Below, piece by piece: positions 1-6,608 of a stretch of 38,270 bases of DNA. Position 1 is the stretch's first letter. Every line of letters begins with the position of its first letter. Origin of the DNA: Paludibacter sp. 221 (GTDB lineage Bacteria; Bacteroidota; Bacteroidia; Bacteroidales; Paludibacteraceae); assembly GCF_010501035.1 (NCBI RefSeq), contig NZ_QVMH01000020.1, forward strand, positions 1 through 38,270, written 5' to 3'. The position numbers and the translations under genes were made by a program. A model generated the notes under the pieces. That model was not told the origin of the DNA. It did not search any database and worked only from the letters and a program-made list of their open reading frames with translations.

Positions 1-1364
1 TGAACAGAAAACAATCATTCCGACAGACTTTAATTTTGTTCTGTCTTTTTCAATTTTCGTTTTTCATTTTTAGTGCAAAAGCGCAGGTAACAATCGGTGC
101 CGACAAAGCACCCGAAAGTTTTTCACTTTTAGAAGTAACAGGTACTACAGGCGGTTTTCGCTTGCCTCAGCTTACTACCGTTCAGCGTAATGCCTTATCG
201 GTAAATGGTAAGGATTTAGCTAAGGGGCTAACTATTTACAACACTACTACTGATTGTTTCGACGTATGGAATGGTACTACATGGGTATCGCATTGTACAG
301 GTGATTCGGCTCCACAAATTACTACTCAGCCTCGTGCTTTCAACTGGAAAGAAACTGTAGGCGCAGGTACTCTGTTAGGTATAGGTGCTGACGCCGCTAC
401 CATAAGCGTAGCAGCTACCGGAATAGCTCCTCTTGCTTACCAATGGTACGAAATCACTGCTAATCAGAATGCTGAGCCTAAGGCTGTGACAGACGGTACA
501 GGAGGCGATTCGGATACTTTCACTCCCAGTTTGACTGCTTCAGGCATGCGCCGTTACTATTGCCAGGTTACCGACGCTAATGGTAATAGTATAAACAGTG
601 ATATAGCCGAAGTGGCTGTTGGTTGTGGTGCTAAAAACGTAAGTGGTGGTTGGAGTAAATTTATGTGTTATAATTTGGGCGCTACTGTTACAACTATTGC
701 AGCTCAGAAATCAACATCAAGCGTTGTGTATAGTTTCAGTAGTGGTGTAACTCCCGACGATATGAAGGCTTCTCCTGTTTACGGTGACTTATACCAATGG
801 GGTCGTAAAACTGACGGTCACGAGAAGCGTACAAGTGCTGCAACCACTACATTGTCTACTAACAATGACGCTACACTTCCTGCCGGTATTTCCGGTTCCT
901 TTATTAAAGTTCCTTCTTATCCTTACAACTGGGTTGATGTAACAAAAGCTACTGCCGCCGACCTCAACTGGCGTAACCAAAAAAACGGCACTTACGACCC
1001 ATGTCCTAGTGGTTGGCGTGTTCCTGCTCAAGGCGAATGGAGCGATATCTTCCGTGGCGGTTCAGCTCCCGGAGCTAAAGCTACTGCCGTAGCTAATACT
1101 TGGGAGTGGTATTCTACTGGTGGTACTAATGGTTACGAGATTAAGCCTGATGGCGAAACCACCACTTTATTTTTGCCCGCCGCCGGCTACCGCGAGTGCT
1201 CTACTGGCGAGCTCTACCACGTAGGTTCCGGCGGCCGCTACTGGAGTGGTAGCCTTAGCAGTATGTGCTCGCTCAACCTGAACTTCAATGGTAGTAACGT
1301 GTACCCTGCGGGTCTGAATTACCGTGCGGACGGCTTAAGTGTACGGTGTATCTCAGAATTATAA
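1..1364 (+). CDS. Secreted FISUMP-domain surface protein (start codon one base outside window)
   Basis: The reading frame is open to the window edge. Bases 1-2 are TG, so an ATG whose A lies just upstream would give a 454-residue protein starting MNRKQSF, with a hydrophobic signal peptide ending near SAKAQ. The internal TTG at 36 would cut into that signal, so I reject it. Residues about 30-95 resemble the N-terminal segment common in Bacteroidetes surface proteins (KAPESFSLLEV). Residues about 102-205 look Ig-like (YQWYE, RYYCQVTDANG). Residues about 215-454 match the Fibrobacter succinogenes major paralogous (FISUMP) domain: MCYNLGA, YQWGR, PCPSGWRVP, AAGYR, YWSGS and a terminal GLSVRC. It is probably anchored or exposed at the cell surface with a binding role, but the ligand is unknown. 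I see no T9SS sorting domain. Codon use changes in the last 170 bases (see findings). Confidence 0.85.
   Translation, partial: NRKQSFRQTLILFCLFQFSFFIFSAKAQVTIGADKAPESFSLLEVTGTTGGFRLPQLTTVQRNALSVNGKDLAKGLTIYNTTTDCFDVWNGTTWVSHCTGDSAPQITTQPRAFNWKETVGAGTLLGIGADAATISVAATGIAPLAYQWYEITANQNAEPKAVTDGTGGDSDTFTPSLTASGMRRYYCQVTDANGNSINSDIAEVAVGCGAKNVSGGWSKFMCYNLGATVTTIAAQKSTSSVVYSFSSGVTPDDMKASPVYGDLYQWGRKTDGHEKRTSAATTTLSTNNDATLPAGISGSFIKVPSYPYNWVDVTKATAADLNWRNQKNGTYDPCPSGWRVPAQGEWSDIFRGGSAPGAKATAVANTWEWYSTGGTNGYEIKPDGETTTLFLPAAGYRECSTGELYHVGSGGRYWSGSLSSMCSLNLNFNGSNVYPAGLNYRADGLSVRCISEL
1185..1350 (+). other. Candidate DGR-like variable region at the 3' end of the FISUMP gene
   Basis: In the first 19 codons from 1185 (AAGYR to YWS) 13 end in C (GGC, TAC, CGC, TGC, CTC, CAC). 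The upstream gene prefers T or A at the third position (GGT, ACT, GCT). In DGRs, AAC codons of a template repeat are mutated at A, leaving NNC codons that encode Y, H, G, R, S, C, L or D. The residues here at equivalent positions of FISUMP C-termini fit that pattern. No template repeat or DGR reverse transcriptase was seen in the window, so this is a hypothesis. Confidence 0.35.
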
Positions 1365-1420
1365 GATACTTTTTGGCTTCTTTAAAACTGTACGGTGTTG
1401 TAAGAGCATAGATAAAGAGG

Positions 1421-1452
1421 GATGTCTCAAAAGGAAAAAGAACGCAAATTAC
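1421..1452. repeat. Truncated copy of the GTGTCTCAAAA palindromic element
   Basis: About 32 bases read TGTCTCAAAA, an A/G-rich spacer, then GAACGCAAATTAC. The same two blocks in the same order form the left arm of the complete hairpin element at 13765-13892. The right arm is missing. The copy stops two bases before the MITE-like element that begins at 1455, so a second insertion or deletion may have removed it. Confidence 0.55.
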
Positions 1453-1454
1453 CC

Positions 1455-1652
1455 TTAGAGGTTGTTTAAATTTTCCACAAATACGCTATTATAGTTTTGA
1501 ATATATCTTTTTCGCAATAAATTATGTCCTTTTTTGTGAAATTTTACCTTTCATTTTACTCATTTAGCCCGCTAAAATCGTAAAATGAAGTCAAAATTTC
1601 TCTAAAAAATCACCAAAATTTATCTTGCGAGTAAAATTTAAACAACCTCTTA
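1455..1652. mobile_element. MITE-like element, 17-bp terminal inverted repeats, TTA duplication
   Basis: The left end GAGGTTGTTTAAATTTT (1458-1474) is the exact reverse complement of the right end (1633-1649). TTA flanks both ends (1455-1457 and 1650-1652), as a 3-bp target duplication would. The 192-bp body has no ORF. It contains further inverted pairs, for example CATTTTAC (1552-1559) with GTAAAATG (1580-1587), and roughly AAATTTT with AAAATTT outside them, so most of it could fold on itself. This fits a non-autonomous element moved by a transposase in trans. A 3-bp TNA duplication is known for some IS5-family elements, but the family cannot be assigned from this alone. Confidence 0.6.
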
Positions 1653-1676
1653 GTTTGTGTTTAAAATAAAATTAAA

Positions 1677-1718
1677 GGTTAATTCTTTACTTTTGTTGTA
1701 AAAAAGAAAGAATTAACC
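1677..1718. repeat. 12-bp inverted repeat with 18-nt loop
   Basis: GGTTAATTCTTT (1677-1688) and AAAGAATTAACC (1707-1718) are perfect inverted copies. They sit between the MITE-like element and the group II intron remnant, and may mark the end of a further mobile fragment or a terminator. No T-run follows. Confidence 0.4.
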
Positions 1719-1729
1719 GATTCTTAAAA

Positions 1730-1998
1730 GTGGACTATGCAAATGACAAGAGTTAAAACTCTACCTTGCGAAGTTGAAAATAATGATAGACTTTATTTGA
1801 AAGTCAACAGGGGTAAAACACAAGTGGGTTATGTTCGGCGAATGAAGTTCTTGGGTTATTCCTTTTATATGAATAAAGGGGAATGCCGCCAGGAAAGCGA
1901 GGGAGTGGGGGCGTATTAAAGGTTATTGGCGATTGTCGGGCAGCCCGGTTCCCCAACGTCAGAGGCATTGCTAAAAGCAGATTGTCCCACACTATTGA
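1730..1998 (+). pseudogene. Decayed group II intron reverse transcriptase/maturase fragment
   Basis: This stretch encodes scattered pieces of a group II intron-encoded protein in different frames. VDYAND at 1730-1747 resembles the catalytic YADD motif. In a second frame (about 1788-1885) comes LKVNRGKTQVGYVRRM followed by KFLGYSFYMNKGECR, the sequence that follows YADD in LtrA-type enzymes. In a third frame (from about 1907) WGRIKGYWRLSGSPV matches the usual C-terminal end of these proteins, and after one more shift comes NVRGIAKSRLSH. Stops and frameshifts separate the pieces and everything upstream of YADD is missing, so no active enzyme can be made. The open 60-residue frame at 1737-1919 is part of this relic. 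It is not a DGR reverse transcriptase: the C-terminal GYWR block is typical of group II intron proteins. Confidence 0.75.
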
Positions 1999-2020
1999 AT
2001 TATAGTAAATTGTATTGTAA

Positions 2021-2100
2021 AAAAGGAACCGCTTGTACGGTGGTGTGAGAGGTCGAAAACAAAAATAGGAGAAAACTATTTTTGTTTTCTCCTACTCGAT
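2021..2100 (+). ncRNA. Group II intron 3' end: partial domain V and domain VI
   Basis: GAACCGC then TTGTACGGTGGTGTGAGAGG (2026-2052) matches the 3' half of domain V of bacterial group II introns. The 5' arm and loop appear shortened, since the usual longer hairpin between ACCGC and GTACGGT is absent. A perfect 14-bp hairpin follows (2055-2068 with 2076-2089, loop GAGAAAA), then CCTACTCGAT ending at 2100, which is the usual domain VI and intron 3' terminus. The intron boundary is therefore about 2100, 16 bases from the kbl stop codon. The hairpin may also act as a transcription terminator for kbl on the other strand. Confidence 0.65.
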
Positions 2101-2116
2101 TTATGTTCTCCTTCAG

Positions 2117-3307
2117 TTATTTCAGGACGCCAAGTTCTTTCCCTACTTTAGTAAATGCAGCAATACATTTGTCTAAATGTTGTTTTTCGTGTCCTGCCGA
2201 TATTTGCACACGTATACGGGCTTCTCCTTTAGGCACAACAGGATAATAGAAGCCTGTAACATAAATGCCTTCTTCTTGCAGGCGCGATGCCATATCTTGC
2301 GATAGTTTAGCATCGTAAAGCATCACTGCGCAAATAGCCGATTGAGTAGGTTTAATGTCGAATCCGGCTTCTTTCATGCCTTTTACAAAGTATTCTGTAT
2401 TTGCATGCAGTTTATCTTGCAGTTCGTTAGTCGAGCTCATAATTTCAAACATTTCTATTCCGGCAGCAGCTACCATCGGAGGGATAGAGTTTGAGAACAG
2501 GTATGGGCGCGAACGCTGGCGAAGCATGTCGATAATCTCTTTTTTACCGGTAGTAAATCCGCCAATAGCACCGCCGAATGCTTTACCTAAAGTTCCGGTA
2601 ATGATTTCAACTTTTCCGTGCAGGTTATATTGCTCAGTAACTCCACGGCCTGTTTTTCCTACCACACCGGCTGAGTGAGACTCGTCAATCATCACCATAG
2701 CGTTGTATTTTTCGGCCAAAGCATAAATTTTATCCATCGGAGCTACGTTGCCGTCCATAGAGAAAACACCGTCAGTAACAATGAGGCGGAAGCGTTGTGC
2801 CTGAGCCTTTTTCAGTTGGTTTTCTAAATCTTCCATATCTGCATTAGCATAGCGGTAGCGCTGTGCTTTGCAAAGGCGCACGCCGTCGATAATAGAAGCA
2901 TGGTTCAGCGCATCCGAGATAATAGCGTCTTCGTCAGTCAGCAGTGGCTCGAAAACACCGCCATTAGCATCAAAACATGCTGCATAAAGGATAGTATCTT
3001 CAGTGCCGAAAAAATCTGCAATAGTTTTTTCCAATTTTTTATGCATATCCTGGGTTCCACAGATGAAACGTACCGACGACATGCCATATCCGCGTTCGTC
3101 CATAGCCTTTTTGGCGGCGTTAATCAAACGTTGGTCGTTCGATAGTCCCAGATAATTGTTTGCACAAAAGTTCAATACTTTTTTTCCGCCCGAAACTTCA
3201 ATTTCAGCTCCCTGAGCAGATGTAATGATACGCTCGTTTTTATACAATCCTGCTTCTTTTATCTCATCCAACTGAGATTGCAAGTGCGATTTAAATTCTT
3301 GATACAT
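2117..3307 (-). CDS. kbl: Glycine C-acetyltransferase (2-amino-3-ketobutyrate CoA ligase)
   Basis: This PLP-dependent enzyme joins 2-amino-3-oxobutyrate and CoA to give glycine and acetyl-CoA, the second step of threonine breakdown, in the cytoplasm. The protein has 396 residues, the usual length. It shows the alpha-oxoamine synthase pattern: FCANNYLGLS near 47-56, GYGMSSVRFICGT near 73-85, NHASIIDG near 135-142, D208 and H211 in MIDESHSAG, and the PLP lysine K242 in GTLGKAFGG. The start MYQEFKSHL matches family N-termini, and a TAATTTTG promoter box lies 40 bases upstream. No threonine dehydrogenase gene (tdh) is adjacent. The gene faces the relic group II intron. Confidence 0.95.
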   Translation of the reverse strand: MYQEFKSHLQSQLDEIKEAGLYKNERIITSAQGAEIEVSGGKKVLNFCANNYLGLSNDQRLINAAKKAMDERGYGMSSVRFICGTQDMHKKLEKTIADFFGTEDTILYAACFDANGGVFEPLLTDEDAIISDALNHASIIDGVRLCKAQRYRYANADMEDLENQLKKAQAQRFRLIVTDGVFSMDGNVAPMDKIYALAEKYNAMVMIDESHSAGVVGKTGRGVTEQYNLHGKVEIITGTLGKAFGGAIGGFTTGKKEIIDMLRQRSRPYLFSNSIPPMVAAAGIEMFEIMSSTNELQDKLHANTEYFVKGMKEAGFDIKPTQSAICAVMLYDAKLSQDMASRLQEEGIYVTGFYYPVVPKGEARIRVQISAGHEKQHLDKCIAAFTKVGKELGVLK

Positions 3308-3347
3308 GATTATTTATATTTGATGTTCTTTTGTGTTATTTGCGATG

Positions 3348-3355
3348 CAAAATTA
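3348..3355 (-). promoter_or_regulatory. Candidate Bacteroidetes -7 box for kbl
   Basis: On the minus strand these bases read TAATTTTG, matching the TAnnTTTG consensus of Bacteroidetes sigma factor promoters, 40 bases upstream of the kbl ATG. I see no clear -33 TTG at the expected spacing. Confidence 0.4.
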
Positions 3356-3767
3356 CTTAAAAAAATCAGAGTACATGAGAAAAAATGTCAAATGTTTTTT
3401 CAATCTGTTATAGGAACCTTATGACCTTGTCCGGTGAGCCGAAAAACAAGTGAAAGGAGCGTAAAAATACTCATTGTTTGAGCGTAGCGAGTTTGAGGAT
3501 TTTAGCTCCTTGAGCGTAAGTTTTTCGTGCGAAGCGGGCATAGTCTTGAAAACACCGTTTAAGCAAGAACAGAACCGAGTTTACTCGGATTATGCCGAGC
3601 GTAGGCGCTTCAATGAAATTAGTTTTTGTTCCTTTTGCATCAAGGCAAAAGGAAGTAGGTGGATACCTTAAATAAATAAAATCTTTGATTGCCAGAAAAA
3701 TACTGATTGTTATTCAGTTCTTTATAATGTACTTAATAAAAAAACAGTGAATGCCGAAATAATCCGA
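3356..3767. other. Non-coding interval between kbl and tex with repeat-like sequence
   Basis: No credible gene lies here. The 65-codon open frame at 3474-3671 looks like translated repeat DNA: the DNA has short GAGCGTAGCGAG and GAGCGTAAG blocks and a CCTTTTGC-ATCAAG-GCAAAAGG hairpin (about 3631-3652). Such blocks are typical of dispersed intergenic sequence in Bacteroidetes. The last 100 bases are AT-rich, with a run of seven A's (T's on the tex transcript) around 3739-3745 that could end tex transcription. Confidence 0.5.
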
Positions 3768-5912
3768 TTATTCTTTACCTAATAATTTTAACTGCACTCT
3801 TTTTCTTGCAGCATCTATTTCCAGTACACGTACTTTCACATGTTGATGTAGCGAAACTACTTCCGCCGGATTGCTTATGAAGCGGTCGGCCATTTGCGAT
3901 ACGTGGATTAGCCCGTTTTCTTTAATTCCCACATCAACAAAAGCACCAAAATTAGTGATGTTGGTCACGATACCGGGCAGTTCCATGCCAATTTTCAAAT
4001 CGTCTATTGTTTTTACATTGGAGTCGAACTCAAAAACTTTGATTGTTGTACGTGGGTCTCTTCCCGGTTTTTCAAGCTCCTGTACAATATCGGTCAGGGT
4101 AGGGAGGCCGACTTTATCGGTGGTATAATTTTTTAGTTCGATTGACTTCAATAATTCCTTATTTCCGATAAGTTGTTTTACATCGGTTTTTAAATCTTTT
4201 GCAATAGTTTCCACTATCTTGTAACTTTCGGGGTGGACAGCCGAATTATCAAGCGGTTGCTCACCATCCGGAATGCGCAGGAATCCGGCGCATTGTTCAA
4301 AAGTCTTTGCACCCATTTTCGGCACTTTCATCAGTTGTTTACGGTTGGCAAAGGCGCCGTTCTCGGCACGATAGTCCACAATATTTTGAGCCAATTGAGG
4401 CCCAAGCCCGGATATATACGTAAGTAAGTGTTTACTTGCAGTATTTAAGTTTACACCCACTTTATTTACGGCATTCTCTACGGTTTGGTCGAGGGCTTTT
4501 TTGAGCATCCCTTGGTCTACGTCGTGTTGGTATTGCCCTACACCGATTGACTTAGGGTCAATCTTTACCAATTCTGCCAAGGGGTCCATCAGCCTGCGCC
4601 CTATCGAAACCGCCCCACGTACAGTAACGTCATAATCGGGAAATTCCTCGCGGGCTATTTTTGATGCAGAATAGATAGATGCTCCATTTTCGCTTACTAC
4701 GAAAACCTGTACCTTGCGGTCGAAGCGTGTATTTTGTATAAACTGTTCGGTTTCGCGTCCGGCTGTACCATTACCTATAGCAATAGCTTCAATATCGTAT
4801 GCCTCTACCATTTTCTGTACCTTTCGCATAGCCTGTTGGTACTCGTTTTGTGGTGGGTGAGGGTAGATGGTTTCGTTATGCAGCAGGTTGCCTTGTGCAT
4901 CCATACAAACCACTTTGCACCCTGTACGGAATCCGGGGTCGATACCTAATACACGTTTTTGCCCCAATGGAGGTGCTAATAGTAACTGTCGTAAATTTTC
5001 GGCAAACACCCGGATTGCTTCCATATCGGCTTTCTGCTTGCTCGACGATGCAAATTCGGTTTCGATAGATGGTTTCAGCAGACGTTTGTAGCTGTCTTCC
5101 AAAGCATCAAAAACCTGTTCGGCCGATTCGTTATCACCTTTTATAAAAATACGCTCCAAGCGTTCGATGCTATGTTCGTCGTCAGGACTGATACCCACAC
5201 GCAGAAAACCTTCGGACTCGCCCCTGCGCATGGCAAGCAAGCGGTGCGACGAAACGCGCGCGAGTTTTTCACTCATTTCGAAATAATCGCGGTATTTTTG
5301 TCCGTCTTCCTCCTTTCCTTTGATAACCTTGGAAGTAATCATCGCTTCGCGTGCGAACACATTGCGTACCGAGTTTCGTGCGGCTTCGCTCTCGTTTATC
5401 CATTCGGCAATAATGTCGCGTGCGCCTTTCAGTGCGTCTTCAACGTTCTCAACCGACTCTTTTACAAAACCTAACGCCAATCGCTCTATATCGTCTGAAT
5501 TTTGTTTCATCAGCATTTTAGCCAAAGGTTCCAATCCTTTTTCACGGGCTATTTCGGCACGTGTGCGGCGTTTAGGTTTATACGGAAGATAAATGTCTTC
5601 CAACTCGGTCATGTTCCAACAATTTTCAATTCGGCTCTTTAGTTCGTCAGTTAGTTTGCCTTGTTCTGCGATGGTAGAAAGAACGGTTTCTTTGCGTTTT
5701 GCAAGTTCACATAGTTTCTCGTAAAGCTCTTTTGCTTCGGCTAACAGTACTTCGTCCATCCCTCCGGTCATTTCCTTACGGTAACGGCTTATGAATGGGA
5801 TGGTTGCTCCTTCGTTCAGCAGTTGGATGGCATTGCGTATTTGCTTTTCGGATAATTGCAAACTGTCGGAAATCAGTTTTATAAATTGCTGTGAAATATT
5901 GTCGGTAGACAT
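3768..5912 (-). CDS. tex: Tex-family RNA-binding transcription accessory protein
   Basis: The 714-residue protein has the full Tex layout: an N-terminal helical region (AIQLLNEGATIPFISRYRKEMTGG near 27-50), a YqgF/RNase H-like domain starting near 320 (VLGIDPGFRTGCK), helix-hairpin-helix repeats near 485-545 (LNTASKHLLTYISGLGP, FANRKQLMKVPKMG), and a C-terminal S1 RNA-binding domain near 640-712 (GIVTNITNFGAFVDVGIKENGLIHVS). Tex proteins bind nucleic acid and affect transcription and toxin expression in other bacteria; the exact role is unsettled. The gene starts 13 bases after nadD ends on the same strand, so the two are probably co-transcribed. Confidence 0.93.
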   Translation of the reverse strand: MSTDNISQQFIKLISDSLQLSEKQIRNAIQLLNEGATIPFISRYRKEMTGGMDEVLLAEAKELYEKLCELAKRKETVLSTIAEQGKLTDELKSRIENCWNMTELEDIYLPYKPKRRTRAEIAREKGLEPLAKMLMKQNSDDIERLALGFVKESVENVEDALKGARDIIAEWINESEAARNSVRNVFAREAMITSKVIKGKEEDGQKYRDYFEMSEKLARVSSHRLLAMRRGESEGFLRVGISPDDEHSIERLERIFIKGDNESAEQVFDALEDSYKRLLKPSIETEFASSSKQKADMEAIRVFAENLRQLLLAPPLGQKRVLGIDPGFRTGCKVVCMDAQGNLLHNETIYPHPPQNEYQQAMRKVQKMVEAYDIEAIAIGNGTAGRETEQFIQNTRFDRKVQVFVVSENGASIYSASKIAREEFPDYDVTVRGAVSIGRRLMDPLAELVKIDPKSIGVGQYQHDVDQGMLKKALDQTVENAVNKVGVNLNTASKHLLTYISGLGPQLAQNIVDYRAENGAFANRKQLMKVPKMGAKTFEQCAGFLRIPDGEQPLDNSAVHPESYKIVETIAKDLKTDVKQLIGNKELLKSIELKNYTTDKVGLPTLTDIVQELEKPGRDPRTTIKVFEFDSNVKTIDDLKIGMELPGIVTNITNFGAFVDVGIKENGLIHVSQMADRFISNPAEVVSLHQHVKVRVLEIDAARKRVQLKLLGKE

Positions 5913-5925
5913 ATGGTAATAGGAT

Positions 5926-6522
5926 TTATTTTTTATACAAATTGTTTTCTGAAATATATTGCTTTACTTCCTGTGGTAGCCATTTGTCAGCTTCTTTAGC
6001 GTGTATATTATTCCGTATTTCAGTCGACGAAATATCGTAATATGGCGTGTCGAGTAGTTGCATTTGGGGAAATTTGCTTGCTACTTCTATAAAATTATAC
6101 CCACGTCGCGGATAAACAAGTACAGAGTATTCTGCTAAAATTTCCTCGTAGCTTTTCCATTTGTCGAAAACCAAAGCATTGTCGCTGCCTATCAACAAAT
6201 AAAAGGCATAACCAGGATATTCGGAAGAAAGCAAGTGTAGTGTATCTATAGTGTACGAGGGCTTCGGCATGCTGAATTCTATATCCGAAACTTTCATGTT
6301 TTTATTATGTGCCGTTGCCAGTTTCAGCATCTCAAAACGGTATTTTTCGTCTATCAGGTCCGAATCTTTTTTCAAAGGGTTGTGAGGGGAAACAATAAAC
6401 CATATTTCGTCGACTAAACGCAGTTTCAGTATGTCATTTGCAAGGTTCAGATGCCCGTAATGAACAGGATTGAAAGAACCAAAATATAATCCTACTTTTA
6501 TATGGTTGTTTTTTTCTGCCAT
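5926..6522 (-). CDS. nadD: Nicotinate-nucleotide adenylyltransferase
   Basis: The enzyme transfers AMP from ATP to nicotinate mononucleotide to form deamido-NAD, a late step of NAD synthesis. It has 198 residues, a normal length. The nucleotidyltransferase signature GSFNPVHYGH is at residues 15-24 (GxFxPxHxGH), and the second motif ISSTEIR is at about 164-170. It is the first gene of a likely nadD-tex unit and diverges from tilS across 86 bases. Confidence 0.94.
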   Translation of the reverse strand: MAEKNNHIKVGLYFGSFNPVHYGHLNLANDILKLRLVDEIWFIVSPHNPLKKDSDLIDEKYRFEMLKLATAHNKNMKVSDIEFSMPKPSYTIDTLHLLSSEYPGYAFYLLIGSDNALVFDKWKSYEEILAEYSVLVYPRRGYNFIEVASKFPQMQLLDTPYYDISSTEIRNNIHAKEADKWLPQEVKQYISENNLYKK

Positions 6523-6543
6523 TTATTATCCTCGAAAAATTAA

Positions 6544-6587
6544 TATCTTTGCCTTTCGGTTTGCATTATTAATGCAATGCAAAGATA
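6544..6587. promoter_or_regulatory. Face-to-face promoter boxes around a palindrome (tilS / nadD)
   Basis: The plus strand has TATCTTTG at 6544-6551, pointing to tilS. The minus strand has TATCTTTG at 6587-6580, pointing to nadD. Both match TAnnTTTG. Between them is a perfect 17-base palindrome, TTGCATTA-T-TAATGCAA (6561-6577). The predicted transcripts would start inside the palindrome and overlap at their 5' ends, so one bound protein could affect both. No -33 TTG is obvious for either. Confidence 0.5.
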
Positions 6588-6608
6588 CGATAAAAAATAA
6601 TACCTTTT

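Noticed and set aside
36-38. TTG as start of the first gene
   Set aside because: The frame is open to base 1, and an ATG with its A just outside the window gives a complete signal peptide; the TTG would remove its charged N-terminus.
1348-1369. GTATCT / AGATAC hairpin as a DGR homing hairpin
   Set aside because: The stem is only six AT-rich pairs with a ten-base loop and overlaps the stop codon, unlike the GC-rich hairpins known after DGR variable regions.
1737-1919. Reverse transcriptase of a DGR linked to the FISUMP gene
   Set aside because: The adjoining GYWR block, domain V and CCTACTCGAT end identify it as a group II intron relic, not a DGR enzyme.
3474-3671. 65-codon open frame between kbl and tex
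   Set aside because: It runs through short repeats and a hairpin and resembles no protein family.
3758-3772. AATAATC-C-GATTATT as the tex terminator
   Set aside because: The loop is one base, the stem is AT-only and it overlaps the tex stop codon; it is unlikely to form a terminator.
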